From Crystallibacter degradans (GTDB lineage Bacteria; Actinomycetota; Actinomycetes; Actinomycetales; Micrococcaceae): a stretch of 64,000 bases of DNA. Position 1 is the stretch's first letter. Each line of letters starts with the position of its first letter. A program made the translations under genes and the position numbers. Location of the stretch: the NCBI RefSeq assembly GCF_012952295.1, contig NZ_JABBCH010000003.1, positions 248,001 to 312,000 on the forward strand, written 5' to 3'. The notes under the pieces were generated by a model. The model was not told the DNA's origin, searched no databases, and worked only from the letters and a program-made list of their open reading frames with translations. Of the stretch, positions 7,231 through 16,673 are shown piece after piece.

Positions 7231-8391
7231 CTAGGCCGATTCGCGTGACAGCTCGTCGCGCAGCTTGGCCGCCTGTTCGTGCAGCTGGCTGGTCTTTTCG
7301 GTGAATACGTAGCGGAACAGGTCTTCCGGATCCACCTCGGACTCGGCGTTCAGCCCGTCCCGCATTGCGGCTGCCACGGTCTCCGCCTGCTCGGCAATGT
7401 TCTTTTCCACTGCTTCGTCCAGCAGGTTGAGGTCAGTCAGATAGGTGCGCATACGTTTGATCGGATCCTTCGGCACCCACTGCTGGACCTCGTCGTCTTC
7501 GCGGTAGCGGGTGGCATCGTCCGCGTTGGTGTGGGATTGCATGCGGTAGGTGTGTGCTTCCACCAAGGCCGGTCCGCCGCCGTCCCGTGCCCGCTCGACG
7601 GCCTTGCCCAGGACGGACAGCAGTGCGGCGAGGTCATTGCCGTCGACCCGCTCCCCGGGCATGCCGTAACCGATGGCTTTGTGAGCTAACGACGGCGCCA
7701 CGGTCTGGTGGTGCAACGGTACGGAGATGGCGTACTGGTTGTTCTGGACGAAGAACACCACCGGAACGTGGAAGACGGCGGCGAAGTTCAGTGCCTCGTG
7801 GAAGTCGCCTTCGCTGGTTGCACCGTCCCCGCACATGGCGATCACAACGGTGTTCTCGCCCTTGAGCTTGGCCGCATGGGCCACCCCGACGGCGTGCAGC
7901 AGCTGGGTGGCCAGCGGCGTAGCCTGGATGGAAACGTTATGTTCGTACGGGTCGTACCCGCTGTGCCAGTCGCCTCGCAGCAGGGTGAGCGCCTGGATGG
8001 GATCCACGCCCCGGGCCAGCACTGTGACGGTGTCGCGGTACGTAGGGAAGAGCCAGTCCTGCTTGTCGATGCAGACGGCTGCCGCAACCTGGCAGGCTTC
8101 CTGGCCATGTGAGGACGGATAAACGGCCATGCGGCCCTGGCGCACCAGCGCATTGGCCTGGTCATTGACACGGCGGCCAACCACGAGTTCGCGGTAGGCA
8201 GTCAGCAGTGCTTCGCCATTCGGCAGGGGGTATTTGTCGTTGTGGATGTGGCGGCCGTCGGGATCCACCAGCTGGACCGGCTGCCCGGACGGCAGCATGT
8301 AGGACTCGGCGGTTGCCTGCTGATCCAGGTCTGAACTGCGGGAGGGGTCCTGCATCGATCCCTCGAGCGGGTTTCCGGTTGAGATAGTCAT
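7231..8391 (-). CDS. bkdA: 2-oxoacid dehydrogenase E1 alpha subunit
   Basis: 386 aa thiamine-diphosphate-binding E1 alpha subunit. The diphosphate motif is GDGATSEGDFHEALNFAAVFHVPVVFFVQNN (GDG to NN spacing as in the family). The start at 8391 (MTISTGN) has AGGGAG 7 nt upstream; the frame is open to 8448 but the extra residues look non-coding. First gene of the operon and divergent from the Lrp/AsnC gene. Sequence alone cannot firmly separate branched-chain from pyruvate specificity, so the symbol is tentative. Confidence 0.88.
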   Translation of the reverse strand: MTISTGNPLEGSMQDPSRSSDLDQQATAESYMLPSGQPVQLVDPDGRHIHNDKYPLPNGEALLTAYRELVVGRRVNDQANALVRQGRMAVYPSSHGQEACQVAAAVCIDKQDWLFPTYRDTVTVLARGVDPIQALTLLRGDWHSGYDPYEHNVSIQATPLATQLLHAVGVAHAAKLKGENTVVIAMCGDGATSEGDFHEALNFAAVFHVPVVFFVQNNQYAISVPLHHQTVAPSLAHKAIGYGMPGERVDGNDLAALLSVLGKAVERARDGGGPALVEAHTYRMQSHTNADDATRYREDDEVQQWVPKDPIKRMRTYLTDLNLLDEAVEKNIAEQAETVAAAMRDGLNAESEVDPEDLFRYVFTEKTSQLHEQAAKLRDELSRESA

Positions 8392-8559
8392 CGTTTGCTC
8401 CCTCGCATCCTTCGCATACTGTTGGCCGCCAGGCGGATAATCGTTCACCGCAGCTGTGCCGGAGAGTAGAAACTGTGTTGCTTTAGTATGCGTTCGGATG
8501 ACTATTCGTATCCACTTCCAGCAAGAATCATGGAATTTTCAATTCTGACACCGTATTCT

Positions 8560-8611
8560 TGTAGACGAATTGTAAGTGTGAGCTGACTAACTAAACGAGG
8601 TGTAGACGAAT
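8560..8611 (+). repeat. Pair of 11-bp direct repeats in the bkd regulatory region
   Basis: TGTAGACGAAT occurs at 8560-8570 and again at 8601-8611, 41 bp apart start to start (about four helical turns). The second copy overlaps the regulator's start codon. Lrp/AsnC proteins often bind phased sites, so these are candidate operators. Confidence 0.45.
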
Positions 8612-9062
8612 GACAGATGGCGATTCGCCGAAACTGGACGACATTGACCGGAAGATCCTGGCAGAGCTCACCCGCGATGGCCGGTTGTCGGTTACGTCCG
8701 TAGCCGAGAACGTGCATATCTCCCGCGCGCACGCGTATTCGCGCATCGCTCGCCTGACCGAAGCCGGGGTCCTGACAAAGTTCACCGCCCTGGTGGATCC
8801 GATCAAAGCCGGCTTGAAGTCTTCCGCCTACGTAACGCTGAAATTGCGCCAGCATTCCTGGCGCGAACTCCGGGAAGCCCTGCGAGCCATCCCCGAGGTC
8901 CACCACATCGCGCTTGTCGGCGGTAACTTTGACGTGATCCTGCTGGTCCGCGCCATCGACAATGTGGACCTGCGCCGGGTGATTTTCGACCAGATCCAGT
9001 CAATGCCGGGGATTCTGGACACGCAGACGTTCCTCGTGTTCGAAGACCTCGACACCCGATAA
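8610..9062 (+). CDS. Lrp/AsnC family transcriptional regulator
   Basis: 150 aa. N-terminal winged HTH of AsnC type (LDDIDRKILAELTRDGRLSVTSVAENVHISRAHAYSRIARLTEAGVL) and C-terminal RAM effector domain (HHIALVGGNFDVILLVRAIDNVDLRRVIFDQI). GAGGTG lies 8 nt before the ATG. It is divergent from the E1alpha-E1beta-E2 operon, the usual position of BkdR, which senses branched-chain amino or keto acids. Control of that operon and of itself is likely but inferred from position. Confidence 0.85.
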   Translation: MTDGDSPKLDDIDRKILAELTRDGRLSVTSVAENVHISRAHAYSRIARLTEAGVLTKFTALVDPIKAGLKSSAYVTLKLRQHSWRELREALRAIPEVHHIALVGGNFDVILLVRAIDNVDLRRVIFDQIQSMPGILDTQTFLVFEDLDTR

Positions 9063-9362
9063 CAGCCGGGCTGGGCAAGGACCCCTGCAGCCGGCATTAA
9101 ACGGCAGTGCCGCCGGGTTCTTCCCGGCGGCGTCCCGTTAACCATGGTCAGGACTGGTGCGCTCCGACTGCAACAGCCTCGCGTCGCGGAACTGCCCTCC
9201 CCCATGTGGCCGCAGAAGCGGACCAGCCCTGCCATGCCTTGTGGGTTTCCCCAGCTCGGATCGTTTCATCGGTTAGAAAATCAGTTTGATAAATTCTCTG
9301 CCCGGGAGCATGACATGTCAAGGGTAGGAAGGGTGCGGCAGCCCCGATAGGAGAAAGGCCTG
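9063..9362. other. 300-bp intergenic stretch
   Basis: Apart from a hairpin just after the regulator gene, nothing convincing is seen. Short frames on both strands have no ribosome-binding site and no family resemblance. Confidence 0.6.
9109..9131 (+). terminator. Hairpin after the Lrp/AsnC gene
   Basis: GCCGCCGGG, loop TTCTT, CCCGGCGGC: a perfect 9-bp GC-only stem 47 bp after the stop. There is no clear U-tract, which is common in actinobacterial terminators. Confidence 0.6.
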
Positions 9363-10148
9363 CTAGCCCTTGAAAACCGGCTTGCGCTTTTCTTGGAACG
9401 CCTTGAAACCCTCGGCGTAGTCTTCGCTCTTGCACAGCTCGCCCTGGGCGGTGTTTTCCTCGTCGACGGCGGACCACAGTCCCAGCCGCTGGTCCCGGAT
9501 GTTCGCCACCAGTTCCTTCGATGCGCGGAAGGCACCGGTGGCACCTTGGGCAACCTTGGCCACCGTGGCCCGTGTGCTGTCCAACAGTTCGTCCGCCGGC
9601 ATGGCCCGGCTGAACAGGCCGGCGCGGACAGCTTCTTCGCCGCTCATCAGGTCGGCTGTGTAGATCAGATCCAGTGTGCGGTGGGCACCGAGCCGCTCGG
9701 TGAACAACCAGTGGCCGCCGGAATCCAGAGTGGCGCCAAGGTTGGCGAACGGTGAACCGATCTTCGCGTTGTCGGCAACGTAGACTACGTCGGTGGCGAT
9801 GAGCAGGCCCAGTCCGACGCCGAGACATGCCCCCTGTGCCGCCGCGAACGTGGGTGCCGGGAAGGCTGCCATCTTTTTCAGCAGCGGCGTCACCAGGTTT
9901 CCGAGGTAGCCGTACGCGTCGTCGGTTTCGGGTACGACGCCGGAGATGTCCCGTCCGGCGCAGAAGCCCCGGCCTTCACCGCGGAGCAGCAACGCGCGGA
10001 CGGAACCGTCAGCGGCAGCCGCGGCGGCGTCGTCGTACGCCTTTTCCAGTTCAGCCAAGGCCTCTTCGTTGAGCGCGTTCATCTTCTGCGGCGCGTTCAG
10101 CACCACTTCGGCGACGTTGTTAGCGATCGACAACTCGATCATGCCCAC
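9363..10148 (-). CDS. paaG: 2-(epoxy)phenylacetyl-CoA isomerase, PaaG-type
   Basis: 261 aa crotonase-fold protein. The oxyanion-hole segment is FCAGRDISG. The two glutamates of true enoyl-CoA hydratases are absent: the first position sits in GVGLGLLIATD and the second in NLGATLDSGG. An Asp in the second segment matches PaaG isomerases, and the ending SEDYAEGFKAFQEKRKPVFKG also resembles PaaG. It should convert the ring epoxide to the oxepin in phenylacetate breakdown. The GTG at 10148 has AGGAG at good distance. It follows paaE by 47 bp and is last in the paaABCDE operon. Confidence 0.82.
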   Translation of the reverse strand: MGMIELSIANNVAEVVLNAPQKMNALNEEALAELEKAYDDAAAAAADGSVRALLLRGEGRGFCAGRDISGVVPETDDAYGYLGNLVTPLLKKMAAFPAPTFAAAQGACLGVGLGLLIATDVVYVADNAKIGSPFANLGATLDSGGHWLFTERLGAHRTLDLIYTADLMSGEEAVRAGLFSRAMPADELLDSTRATVAKVAQGATGAFRASKELVANIRDQRLGLWSAVDEENTAQGELCKSEDYAEGFKAFQEKRKPVFKG

Positions 10149-10195
10149 GGTTTTCTCCTTCGGTGCAGGTGCAGTGCAGGTAAATTCAGCGGCGT

Positions 10196-11386
10196 TTACG
10201 CGTCGTAGTTGACGGTGATTTCATCGCCGGTGGGCCGGGTCTGGCAGGTCAGCACGTAGCCGCGCTCGATCTCCTCCGGCTCCAGCGCGTAGTTCTCATC
10301 CATCTCGAACGTCCCGGAGACCACCTTGGCGCGGCAGGTGCCGCAGACGCCGCCGGCGCAGGCGAAGGGAACATCGGGACGGACGCGCAGTGCCGCGTTG
10401 AGCACGGTTTCGCGGGCATGTTTGGGGCTGGCCACCTGGGCGGAGAGTCCGTCGAGCTGGAAGTTGATTTCGTAGTTGTCGGCGTTCGGGTCCACCTCGA
10501 CCGGGCGGCCGATGTTGCCCTGCGGCTTGGTCGGCTCGCCGGTGGTGAAGAGCTCGAACCGGATTTTCTCCGCCGGCACTCCGCGCTCGGCCAGGGTGTC
10601 GCGGCAGAGCTGGACCAATTCGAACGGACCGCAGAGGAACCACTCGTCGACGTCGTCCGTACGCAGCACGTCATCGAAGAGGCTGGTGAGTTTTTCGGCG
10701 TCGATCCTGCCCGAGAGCAGCGGCGAGATGCGCTGTTCGCGGGAGAGCACGTGATGGACGGCAAAACGCGCCGGGTATTTGTCCTTCAGGTCCGCCAGTT
10801 CCTCCACGAACATGACGTCCATGGCGGCCTTGTTCGCATACACCAGGTCAAAACGGACGTTGTCGTTCGCGGCCAAAACGGTGCGGGCAATGGAGATCAC
10901 CGGGGTGATGCCGGAACCGGCAGCGAACGCCACGAAAACGTCTTCGGCGTCCGTGTCGATGGCCTCCGGGCGGTTGATCTCCGTCATCTGGTGCTTGGAG
11001 ATGAACGCACCCGTGGGGCTCATGACGTCCAGGACGTCGCCGGCCTTCAGGTTCTCGTTGGCCCAGTTGGAGAACAAGCCCCCGATGTCGCGTTTGATCG
11101 CCACGCGGATCTCCCCCGGGCGAGGCTCGGCGCAGATGGAGTAGCTGCGGCGGACTTCCTGGCCCTCCATGGTGGTGCGCAGCGCTACGTACTGGCCGGG
11201 GACATAGTCGTACTGGCCCTGCAGCTCCTCGGGCACGGCGAAGGTGACCTCGATGGCCTCGTCGGTGAGGCGGCGGACCTCGGCAACGCTCAGCGGGTGG
11301 AAGGAGCCGCGCTTTTTGGCCGGCGCGTCGGTGGCGGTACCGCCGGAAGCGTCGGAAGCTGAGGCCGGCGATGTGGAAGTAGTCAT
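10196..11386 (-). CDS. paaE: Phenylacetyl-CoA epoxidase reductase PaaE
   Basis: 396 aa. N-terminal FAD-binding and NAD(P)H-binding ferredoxin-reductase domains (GQYVALRTTMEGQEVRRSYSI; FAAGSGITPVISIARTVL) and a C-terminal plant-type 2Fe-2S domain with cysteines at 343, 348, 351 and 381 (C-x4-C-x2-C-x29-C). It passes electrons from NADPH to the PaaAC di-iron centre. Its first about 30 residues are a Ser/Thr/Ala-rich tail. It starts at the base after the paaD stop codon (TAA then ATG), so translation is probably coupled. Confidence 0.95.
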   Translation of the reverse strand: MTTSTSPASASDASGGTATDAPAKKRGSFHPLSVAEVRRLTDEAIEVTFAVPEELQGQYDYVPGQYVALRTTMEGQEVRRSYSICAEPRPGEIRVAIKRDIGGLFSNWANENLKAGDVLDVMSPTGAFISKHQMTEINRPEAIDTDAEDVFVAFAAGSGITPVISIARTVLAANDNVRFDLVYANKAAMDVMFVEELADLKDKYPARFAVHHVLSREQRISPLLSGRIDAEKLTSLFDDVLRTDDVDEWFLCGPFELVQLCRDTLAERGVPAEKIRFELFTTGEPTKPQGNIGRPVEVDPNADNYEINFQLDGLSAQVASPKHARETVLNAALRVRPDVPFACAGGVCGTCRAKVVSGTFEMDENYALEPEEIERGYVLTCQTRPTGDEITVNYDA

Positions 11387-11926
11387 TTAGAGCACCTTGA
11401 AGTAATCGAAAGGTTCTTTGCACTCATTGCACTGATAGAGCGCCTTGCAGGAGGTGGAGCCAAACCGGGTCAGTTCACGGGTGTTGAGCGAGTTGCACTG
11501 CGGGCATTTCACGCTGAGTCCCAGGCTGATCGGACCGCTTCGGAGGGCAGCCATGCCGGTGGGCGGCGCGATGCCGTACTCCTCCAGCTTGGCCTTGCCC
11601 GAATCCGTCATCCAGTCCGTGGTCCAGGCCGGCGCCAAGACGAGCCTGACCCGCACGTCACCGTAACCCTGTTCGCCAAGGGCGGCAACGACGTCGTCCT
11701 TGATGGCATCCATGGCGGGGCAGCCGGAATAGGTGGGCGTGATGGTGACGTCCACTGCCGGGTTGCCGTTGTCGTCGAATTCTCCAGGCACGACGTCGAC
11801 ACTGCGCAGGATTCCCAGTTCGGCGATATTGATGACGGGAATCTCAGGGTCGCAGACCGTCGCCGCGATGTCCCAGGCCCTGGCTGCTTCAGCCTCGGCC
11901 GGGCGCACTGCTGTGTTGGTAGACAT
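11387..11926 (-). CDS. paaD: Phenylacetate degradation protein PaaD
   Basis: 179 aa. An N-terminal MIP18/DUF59 domain (ATVCDPEIPVINIAELGILRSVDV; PTYSGCPAMDAI) is followed by a C-terminal four-cysteine metal-binding segment (CPQCNSL ... CKALYQCNECKEPFDYFKVL). PaaD is needed for a working epoxidase, probably through iron-sulphur or di-iron maturation, and is not a catalytic subunit. Fourth gene of the operon, directly abutting paaE. Confidence 0.93.
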   Translation of the reverse strand: MSTNTAVRPAEAEAARAWDIAATVCDPEIPVINIAELGILRSVDVVPGEFDDNGNPAVDVTITPTYSGCPAMDAIKDDVVAALGEQGYGDVRVRLVLAPAWTTDWMTDSGKAKLEEYGIAPPTGMAALRSGPISLGLSVKCPQCNSLNTRELTRFGSTSCKALYQCNECKEPFDYFKVL

Positions 11927-11971
11927 ACCTGCTCCGTTATCTTTTGTTGACTCGTCTTGGCTCTTGCCGAT

Positions 11972-12799
11972 TTACCAGGTGGCGCCCGGGTGTTCGCGCG
12001 CGATGACCTGCATTTCCGCGAGGATGTAGCCCAGGTGTTCGCTGTGCTTGCCGCCGCGGCCACCGGTCATTGCCGGCTGCACGTCGGGGAGCTCCAGCCC
12101 TGCCTCATCCAGCACCTGCGCCATGAGCGCGTCGAAGGGTGCGCGCATTTCGGACGGATGCGCGGCAACTCCGCCAAGCCGTTCAATGAGTTCGTCATCC
12201 TGGAACAGTTCGGCCACGTAGGGCCAGACCGATTCAAGACCCGCCTGGATGCGGCGCTTGGACTCCTCCGTGCCGTCTCCGAGGCGGATGGTCCACTGGA
12301 TCGCGTGGTCCCGGTGGTAATCCACTTCCTTAAGCGCCTTAGCCGAGATGGCGGCGATCGTCTCGTCCGCGGAATCGACCAGTCGTGAGTACAGCTCGTG
12401 CTGGAAGATGGAGAACACCAGCTGGCGGGCGATGGTCTTGCCGAAGTCACCGTTAGGCTGCTCGACCAGGAAGCAGGAGCGGAATTCAGACTCGCCGCGC
12501 CAGTAGGCCAGGTCATCCTCGGTCTTGCCCCAGGCGGAGCCGGCATAGGTGAGGAACGAGCGCGCGTGTCCGAGGAGGTCCAGGGCGATGTTGCCCAGGG
12601 CCACGTCTTCTTCGAGCTCGGGCGCACGGGAGATCCACCAGCCGAGCCGCTGGGCCAGGATCAGGGCGTCGTCCCCGAGGCGCAGTGCATATTCGCCGAC
12701 GTCTTCGCCGACCTGGACACCACCGGCAACCCGCTCGGCCACGTCCTCGGGACGCAGGGCGTTGCCCGGCGTGATGCGTGTTGCGCTTTCGCCGCTCAC
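11972..12799 (-). CDS. paaC: Phenylacetyl-CoA epoxidase subunit PaaC
   Basis: 275 aa ferritin-like structural partner of PaaA, recognised by YALRLGDDALILAQRLGWWISRAPELEEDVALGNIALDLLGHARSFLTYAG and by DYHRDHAIQWTIRLGDGTEESKRRIQ. It stabilises the AC heterodimer. The GTG start overlaps the paaB stop by 4 nt (GTGA), so translation is probably coupled. Confidence 0.94.
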   Translation of the reverse strand: MSGESATRITPGNALRPEDVAERVAGGVQVGEDVGEYALRLGDDALILAQRLGWWISRAPELEEDVALGNIALDLLGHARSFLTYAGSAWGKTEDDLAYWRGESEFRSCFLVEQPNGDFGKTIARQLVFSIFQHELYSRLVDSADETIAAISAKALKEVDYHRDHAIQWTIRLGDGTEESKRRIQAGLESVWPYVAELFQDDELIERLGGVAAHPSEMRAPFDALMAQVLDEAGLELPDVQPAMTGGRGGKHSEHLGYILAEMQVIAREHPGATW

Positions 12800-13152
12800 A
12801 GGTGCTTCACCCCTTCACTCTTCTTGTAGTACGTGGCGTGGCGGTAGTCCTTGCCTTTGGGCGATTCGAAGAACTCACCCTTGGCATCCGGATCGCTGGC
12901 AACAATGGACGACGCCGGTACGACCCACAGCGATACACCTTCGTTGCGCCGTGTGTACAGATCCCGTGCGTTACGCACTGCCATCTCGGCGTCCGGCGCG
13001 TGCAGGGAACCTGCGTGCACGTGCGAAAGTCCGCGGGATGACCTGACGAAAACCTCCCAGAGCGGCCAGGGGGCCTTCTCCGGCGTGTGGCCGATTTCCG
13101 TGGCGGGGGTCTTGTCCGACGTCCCCATAGCGGTCTGGTCTGATGTTGCCAT
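12796..13152 (-). CDS. paaB: Phenylacetyl-CoA epoxidase subunit PaaB
   Basis: 118 aa. The conserved core WPLWEVFVRSSRGLSHVHAGSLHAPDAEMAVRNARDLYTRRNEGVSLWVV identifies PaaB, which bridges the two AC dimers in the epoxidase complex. A 30-residue polar N-terminus precedes it. The ATG overlaps the paaA stop codon by one base (TAATG). Confidence 0.95.
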   Translation of the reverse strand: MATSDQTAMGTSDKTPATEIGHTPEKAPWPLWEVFVRSSRGLSHVHAGSLHAPDAEMAVRNARDLYTRRNEGVSLWVVPASSIVASDPDAKGEFFESPKGKDYRHATYYKKSEGVKHL

Positions 13153-14147
13153 TAGGCTACCTGTGCTTTCTGTGCCTTCTTAGCTGCGTAGGCAGCTGCT
13201 GCTTCGCGTACCCATGCGCCGTTCTCGTGCGCCTCGCGGCGGCGTTCCATCCGCTGGGCGTTGCAGGGGCCGCGGCCCTTGAGGACCTCGTAGAACTCAT
13301 TCCAATCGAGTTCGCCGTACTCCCACTTGCCGGTTTCTTCGTTGAAGCGGATCTCGTCATCGGGCAGGGTCAGTCCGAGGACCCTAACCTGCTCCTGGAT
13401 CATGCCCACAAAACGCTGGCGCAGCTCGTCATTGGAGAAGCGCTTGATGTTCCAGCGCATGGACTGCTGCGAGTTCGGGGATTCGTCGTCGTTCGGACCG
13501 AACATCATCAGCGCCGGAGCGTAGAAGCGGTTGACCGCATCCTGGGCCATCTGCTTCTGCGCAGGCGTTCCGCTGGCCAGCTCGAGCAGGATCTCGAAGC
13601 CCTGCCGCTGGTGGAAGGACTCTTCCTTGCACACGCGCACCATGGCCCGGCCGTAGGGACCGTAGGAAGCACGGCACAGCGGCACCTGGTTGACGATAGC
13701 GGCACCGTCCACCAGCCAGCCGATGGCACCCATGTCCGCCCAGGTGAGCGCGGGGTAGTTGAAGATGGAGGAGTACTTCGCCTTGCCGCTGAGCAGCTGG
13801 TCAAAGAGCTCGTCGCGGGGCGTGCCCAGCGTCTCCGCCGCGGAGTACAGGTAGAGGCCGTGCCCGGCTTCGTCCTGCACCTTGGCCATCAGGATGGCCT
13901 TGCGCTTCAGCGACGGGGCGCGCGTGATGAAGTTCGCCTCCGGCTGCATCCCGATGATTTCGGAGTGGGCGTGCTGGGAAATCTGCCGGGTCAGGGTCTT
14001 CCGGTACCCGGCCGGCATCCAGTCCGCCGGCTCGATCCGTGAATCCTCGGCGATGATCTTGTCAAAGTAGGCCTGGCCGGCCTCGTCCTCAGCGGACGGA
14101 ACAGGCTGCAACTGTGCGTCTCTGGGGGATTGCGTCTTCGTTGCCAT
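13152..14147 (-). CDS. paaA: Phenylacetyl-CoA epoxidase catalytic subunit PaaA
   Basis: 331 aa ferritin-like di-iron subunit that epoxidises the aromatic ring of phenylacetyl-CoA. The Glu/His clusters are in [36 protein letters not shown] and [18 protein letters not shown]. The start at 14147 (MATKTQ) has GAGG 9-10 nt upstream; a GTG at 14156 would sit on that site. First gene of a paaABCDE-paaG operon. A 22-bp palindrome at 14190-14211, 43 bp upstream, is the proposed operator. Confidence 0.95.
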   Translation of the reverse strand: MATKTQSPRDAQLQPVPSAEDEAGQAYFDKIIAEDSRIEPADWMPAGYRKTLTRQISQHAHSEIIGMQPEANFITRAPSLKRKAILMAKVQDEAGHGLYLYSAAETLGTPRDELFDQLLSGKAKYSSIFNYPALTWADMGAIGWLVDGAAIVNQVPLCRASYGPYGRAMVRVCKEESFHQRQGFEILLELASGTPAQKQMAQDAVNRFYAPALMMFGPNDDESPNSQQSMRWNIKRFSNDELRQRFVGMIQEQVRVLGLTLPDDEIRFNEETGKWEYGELDWNEFYEVLKGRGPCNAQRMERRREAHENGAWVREAAAAYAAKKAQKAQVA

Positions 14148-14189
14148 GATGGTCACCTCACTATGGGGGGAAATTCCGGCGCGAAATAT

Positions 14190-14211
14190 TTACCGACCGT
14201 TCGTTCAGGAT
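14190..14211. promoter_or_regulatory. Proposed TetR operator A (paaA promoter)
   Basis: TTACCGACCG, TT, CGTTCAGGAT. The left arm matches the palindromic consensus TTACCGAACG-NN-CGTTCGGTAA at 9 of 10 positions and the core CGTTC of the right arm is kept. It lies between divergent paaA and the S9 peptidase gene. The same motif recurs at 16674, 18559, 22127 and 28374. Confidence 0.75.
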
Positions 14212-14314
14212 ATAGTCACGTCGACGAGCCCGTCAAGCGTCACTCGCCGAGCGTTCGGTTCACCTGTCAGCCAAACCTGGCGGCCACACGGAACCCGGTC
14301 TATATATTTGGGGC

Positions 14315-16543
14315 ATGAGCCACTCTCCCGCAGACACCGCAGCAGACTCCCCCACCACTGGCACTGCCAACCCGGCCGGCCAGACCCGGCCCACAGGATT
14401 GCCGCAGCCACCGGTCGCCCGGAAGGAACCGGTGGAGCGCACGCACCACGGGGACACGTTCGTGGACAACTACGAATGGCTCCGCGAGAAGGAGAACCCG
14501 GAAGTCGTCGCCCATCTGCAGGCCGAAAACCAGTACACCGAAACCGTCACTGCCGACCAGCAGCCGCTGCGCGAGGCGATCTTCAACGAGATCAAGAACC
14601 GCACGCAGGAGACCGATCTCTCCGTCCCGGTCCGCAAGGACGGCTGGTGGTACTACGGTCGGATGGAAGAGGGCAAGCAGTACGGCATCCAGTGCCGGGT
14701 CAAGGCACAGGACACCGGCGACACCAAGGCAGACTGGACCCCGCCGCAGGTTGAACCGGCCACCGAAGTGCAGGGCGAGCAGATCCTGCTGGACGGCAAC
14801 GCCGAGGCCGAGGGCCACCCCTTCTTCTCCCTTGGCGGCGCGGCAGTCACCCGTGACGGCAACCTCTATGCCTACGCGGTGGACAACGCCGGCGACGAAC
14901 GCTTCACACTGCGGATCAAGGACCTGCGGACCGGCGAACTGCTTCCGGACGTGGTGGAGAACGTTTTCTATTCGCTGGCCTTCTCCCCCGACGGCAGCCA
15001 GGTCTTCTACACCGTGGTGGACGATTCCTGGCGGCCGCACCAGATCAAATCCCACACGCTCGGCACCGAGGTGAGCGCCGACGTCGTTGTTTATCAGGAA
15101 GACGATCCCGCAATGTGGACCGGTTTCGAGCTCTCCGCCGACCGCCGGCACCTGGTCATCGGGATCGGCTGCTCCGAATACAGCGAAACGCGCCTGCTTG
15201 ATTTCGCGCACCAGGAGACCGGCCTGCGCACCATCATTTCGCGCAACGAGCGCATCCTCTACGAGGCCGAACCGTTCCTGCTCGACGGGGTGGAGAAGGT
15301 CCTGCTCACGCACAACAAGGACGCGGTCAACTCCATGGTTTCCGTGGTGGACGCGGCCGAGTTCGCCAAGCCGCTGGCACAGCAGCGCTGGGATACCGTC
15401 ACAGCGCACGACGACGGCGTGCGGGTCAACGGCGCGGGGGTTACCGCTACGCACGTGGTGCTTTCCGTACGCAAAGACACGATCGAGAGGGTCCAGGTCA
15501 TCCCGCTGGCGGGGCTGGGGACGCCCGGGCAGGCGCAACCGGTGGAGCCGGACTTCGACGAGGAGCTTTACACCGCCGGTGTCGGCGGCTCCGACTACGA
15601 CGCGCCGGTCATCCGGCTCGGCTACAGCTCCTTCCTCACGCCGCCCCGGGTCTATGACTACGAGCTGGCTACCGGGGAGCTGTTCCTGCGCAAGGAGACG
15701 CCGGTCCTGGGCGGCTACCGATCCGAGGACTACGTCGCCGAGCGGGCCTGGGCCACTGCGCAGGACGGGACGCAGATTCCACTCTCGGTCGTCCGCAAGG
15801 CCACGCTGGAGCGTAATTCCGCCAATCCCGCGCTCATCTACGGCTACGGCAGCTACGAGCTCAGCATGGATCCGGGCTTCAACACCGCCCGGCTCTCGCT
15901 GCTGGACCGCGGCGTCGTGTTCGTCATTGCGCACGTGCGCGGCGGCGGCGAGGTGGGACGCAAGTGGTACGACGACGGCAAGAAGCTGGCCAAGAAGAAC
16001 ACCTTTACCGACTTCATCGACGCCACCGACTGGCTGGCGGCTTCCGGCTGGGCCGATCCCGCGCGGATCGCCGCGATGGGCGGTTCCGCCGGCGGCCTGC
16101 TGATGGGTGCCATTGCCAACCTGGCGCCGGAAAAGTACGCGGCCGTCGTCGCCCAGGTGCCGTTTGTGGACCCGCTGACCTCGATCCTTGATCCGGACCT
16201 GCCGCTCTCCGCCCTGGAGTGGGAAGAATGGGGCAATCCGATCACCGATCCCGAGGTCTACACCTACATGAAGTCCTACTCCCCGTACGAGAACGTGCAT
16301 AAGGCGGCCTACCCGCGCATCGCCGCGGTGACCAGCTTCCATGACACCCGCGTGCTCTACGTGGAACCGGCCAAGTGGGTGGCACGGCTGCGCGAGGCCG
16401 CCACGGCGTCGGAGCCGATTGTGCTCAAGACGGAGATGGACGGCGGCCACGGCGGTGCCTCGGGGCGGTACGAAGCCTGGAAGGACCGGGCCTGGGACTA
16501 CGCCTTCGTCCTTGCGGCCTTGGATGCCCGCGAACTGATCTAG
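14315..16543 (+). CDS. ptrB: S9 family prolyl oligopeptidase / oligopeptidase B
   Basis: 742 aa serine oligopeptidase, cytoplasmic (no signal peptide). An N-terminal seven-bladed propeller region covers about residues 35-450. The alpha/beta-hydrolase domain has GGSAGGLLMG with Ser591 as nucleophile, the Asp in TSFHDTRVLYVEPAKW and the His in DGGHGGASGRY. It cleaves short peptides, probably after basic residues if it is protease II-like. A TATATT box 6 nt before the ATG suggests a leaderless message. It shares its upstream region with paaA, but a role in phenylacetate use is not evident. Confidence 0.9.
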   Translation: MSHSPADTAADSPTTGTANPAGQTRPTGLPQPPVARKEPVERTHHGDTFVDNYEWLREKENPEVVAHLQAENQYTETVTADQQPLREAIFNEIKNRTQETDLSVPVRKDGWWYYGRMEEGKQYGIQCRVKAQDTGDTKADWTPPQVEPATEVQGEQILLDGNAEAEGHPFFSLGGAAVTRDGNLYAYAVDNAGDERFTLRIKDLRTGELLPDVVENVFYSLAFSPDGSQVFYTVVDDSWRPHQIKSHTLGTEVSADVVVYQEDDPAMWTGFELSADRRHLVIGIGCSEYSETRLLDFAHQETGLRTIISRNERILYEAEPFLLDGVEKVLLTHNKDAVNSMVSVVDAAEFAKPLAQQRWDTVTAHDDGVRVNGAGVTATHVVLSVRKDTIERVQVIPLAGLGTPGQAQPVEPDFDEELYTAGVGGSDYDAPVIRLGYSSFLTPPRVYDYELATGELFLRKETPVLGGYRSEDYVAERAWATAQDGTQIPLSVVRKATLERNSANPALIYGYGSYELSMDPGFNTARLSLLDRGVVFVIAHVRGGGEVGRKWYDDGKKLAKKNTFTDFIDATDWLAASGWADPARIAAMGGSAGGLLMGAIANLAPEKYAAVVAQVPFVDPLTSILDPDLPLSALEWEEWGNPITDPEVYTYMKSYSPYENVHKAAYPRIAAVTSFHDTRVLYVEPAKWVARLREAATASEPIVLKTEMDGGHGGASGRYEAWKDRAWDYAFVLAALDARELI

Positions 16544-16573
16544 TTATTTAGCCCCCTCGGGGAGAGTATGACG

Positions 16574-16607
16574 GCGAGGCTGTCGCAGCTTTCTGCGGCA
16601 GCCTCGC
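16574..16607 (+). terminator. Terminator after the S9 peptidase
   Basis: 15-bp stem with one G-U pair (GCGAGGCTGTCGCAG / CTGCGGCAGCCTCGC) and loop CTTT, 30 bp after the stop. Confidence 0.8.
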
Positions 16608-16673
16608 TTCCGGCTGGGTGCTGCTGGTGCCTTCTGCTGACTGGGATGACTTGACTTGGCTCACAAATCAGGA

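Noticed and set aside
9107-9350. 60-68-codon frames in the intergenic stretch
   Set aside because: No ribosome-binding site, no -10 box at useful distance and no family resemblance; the start lies within the terminator hairpin.
14300-16450. 716-aa open frame on the minus strand
   Set aside because: It is antisense to the S9 peptidase, which has full catalytic motifs. Long antisense frames are common in GC-rich DNA; it has no recognisable domain.
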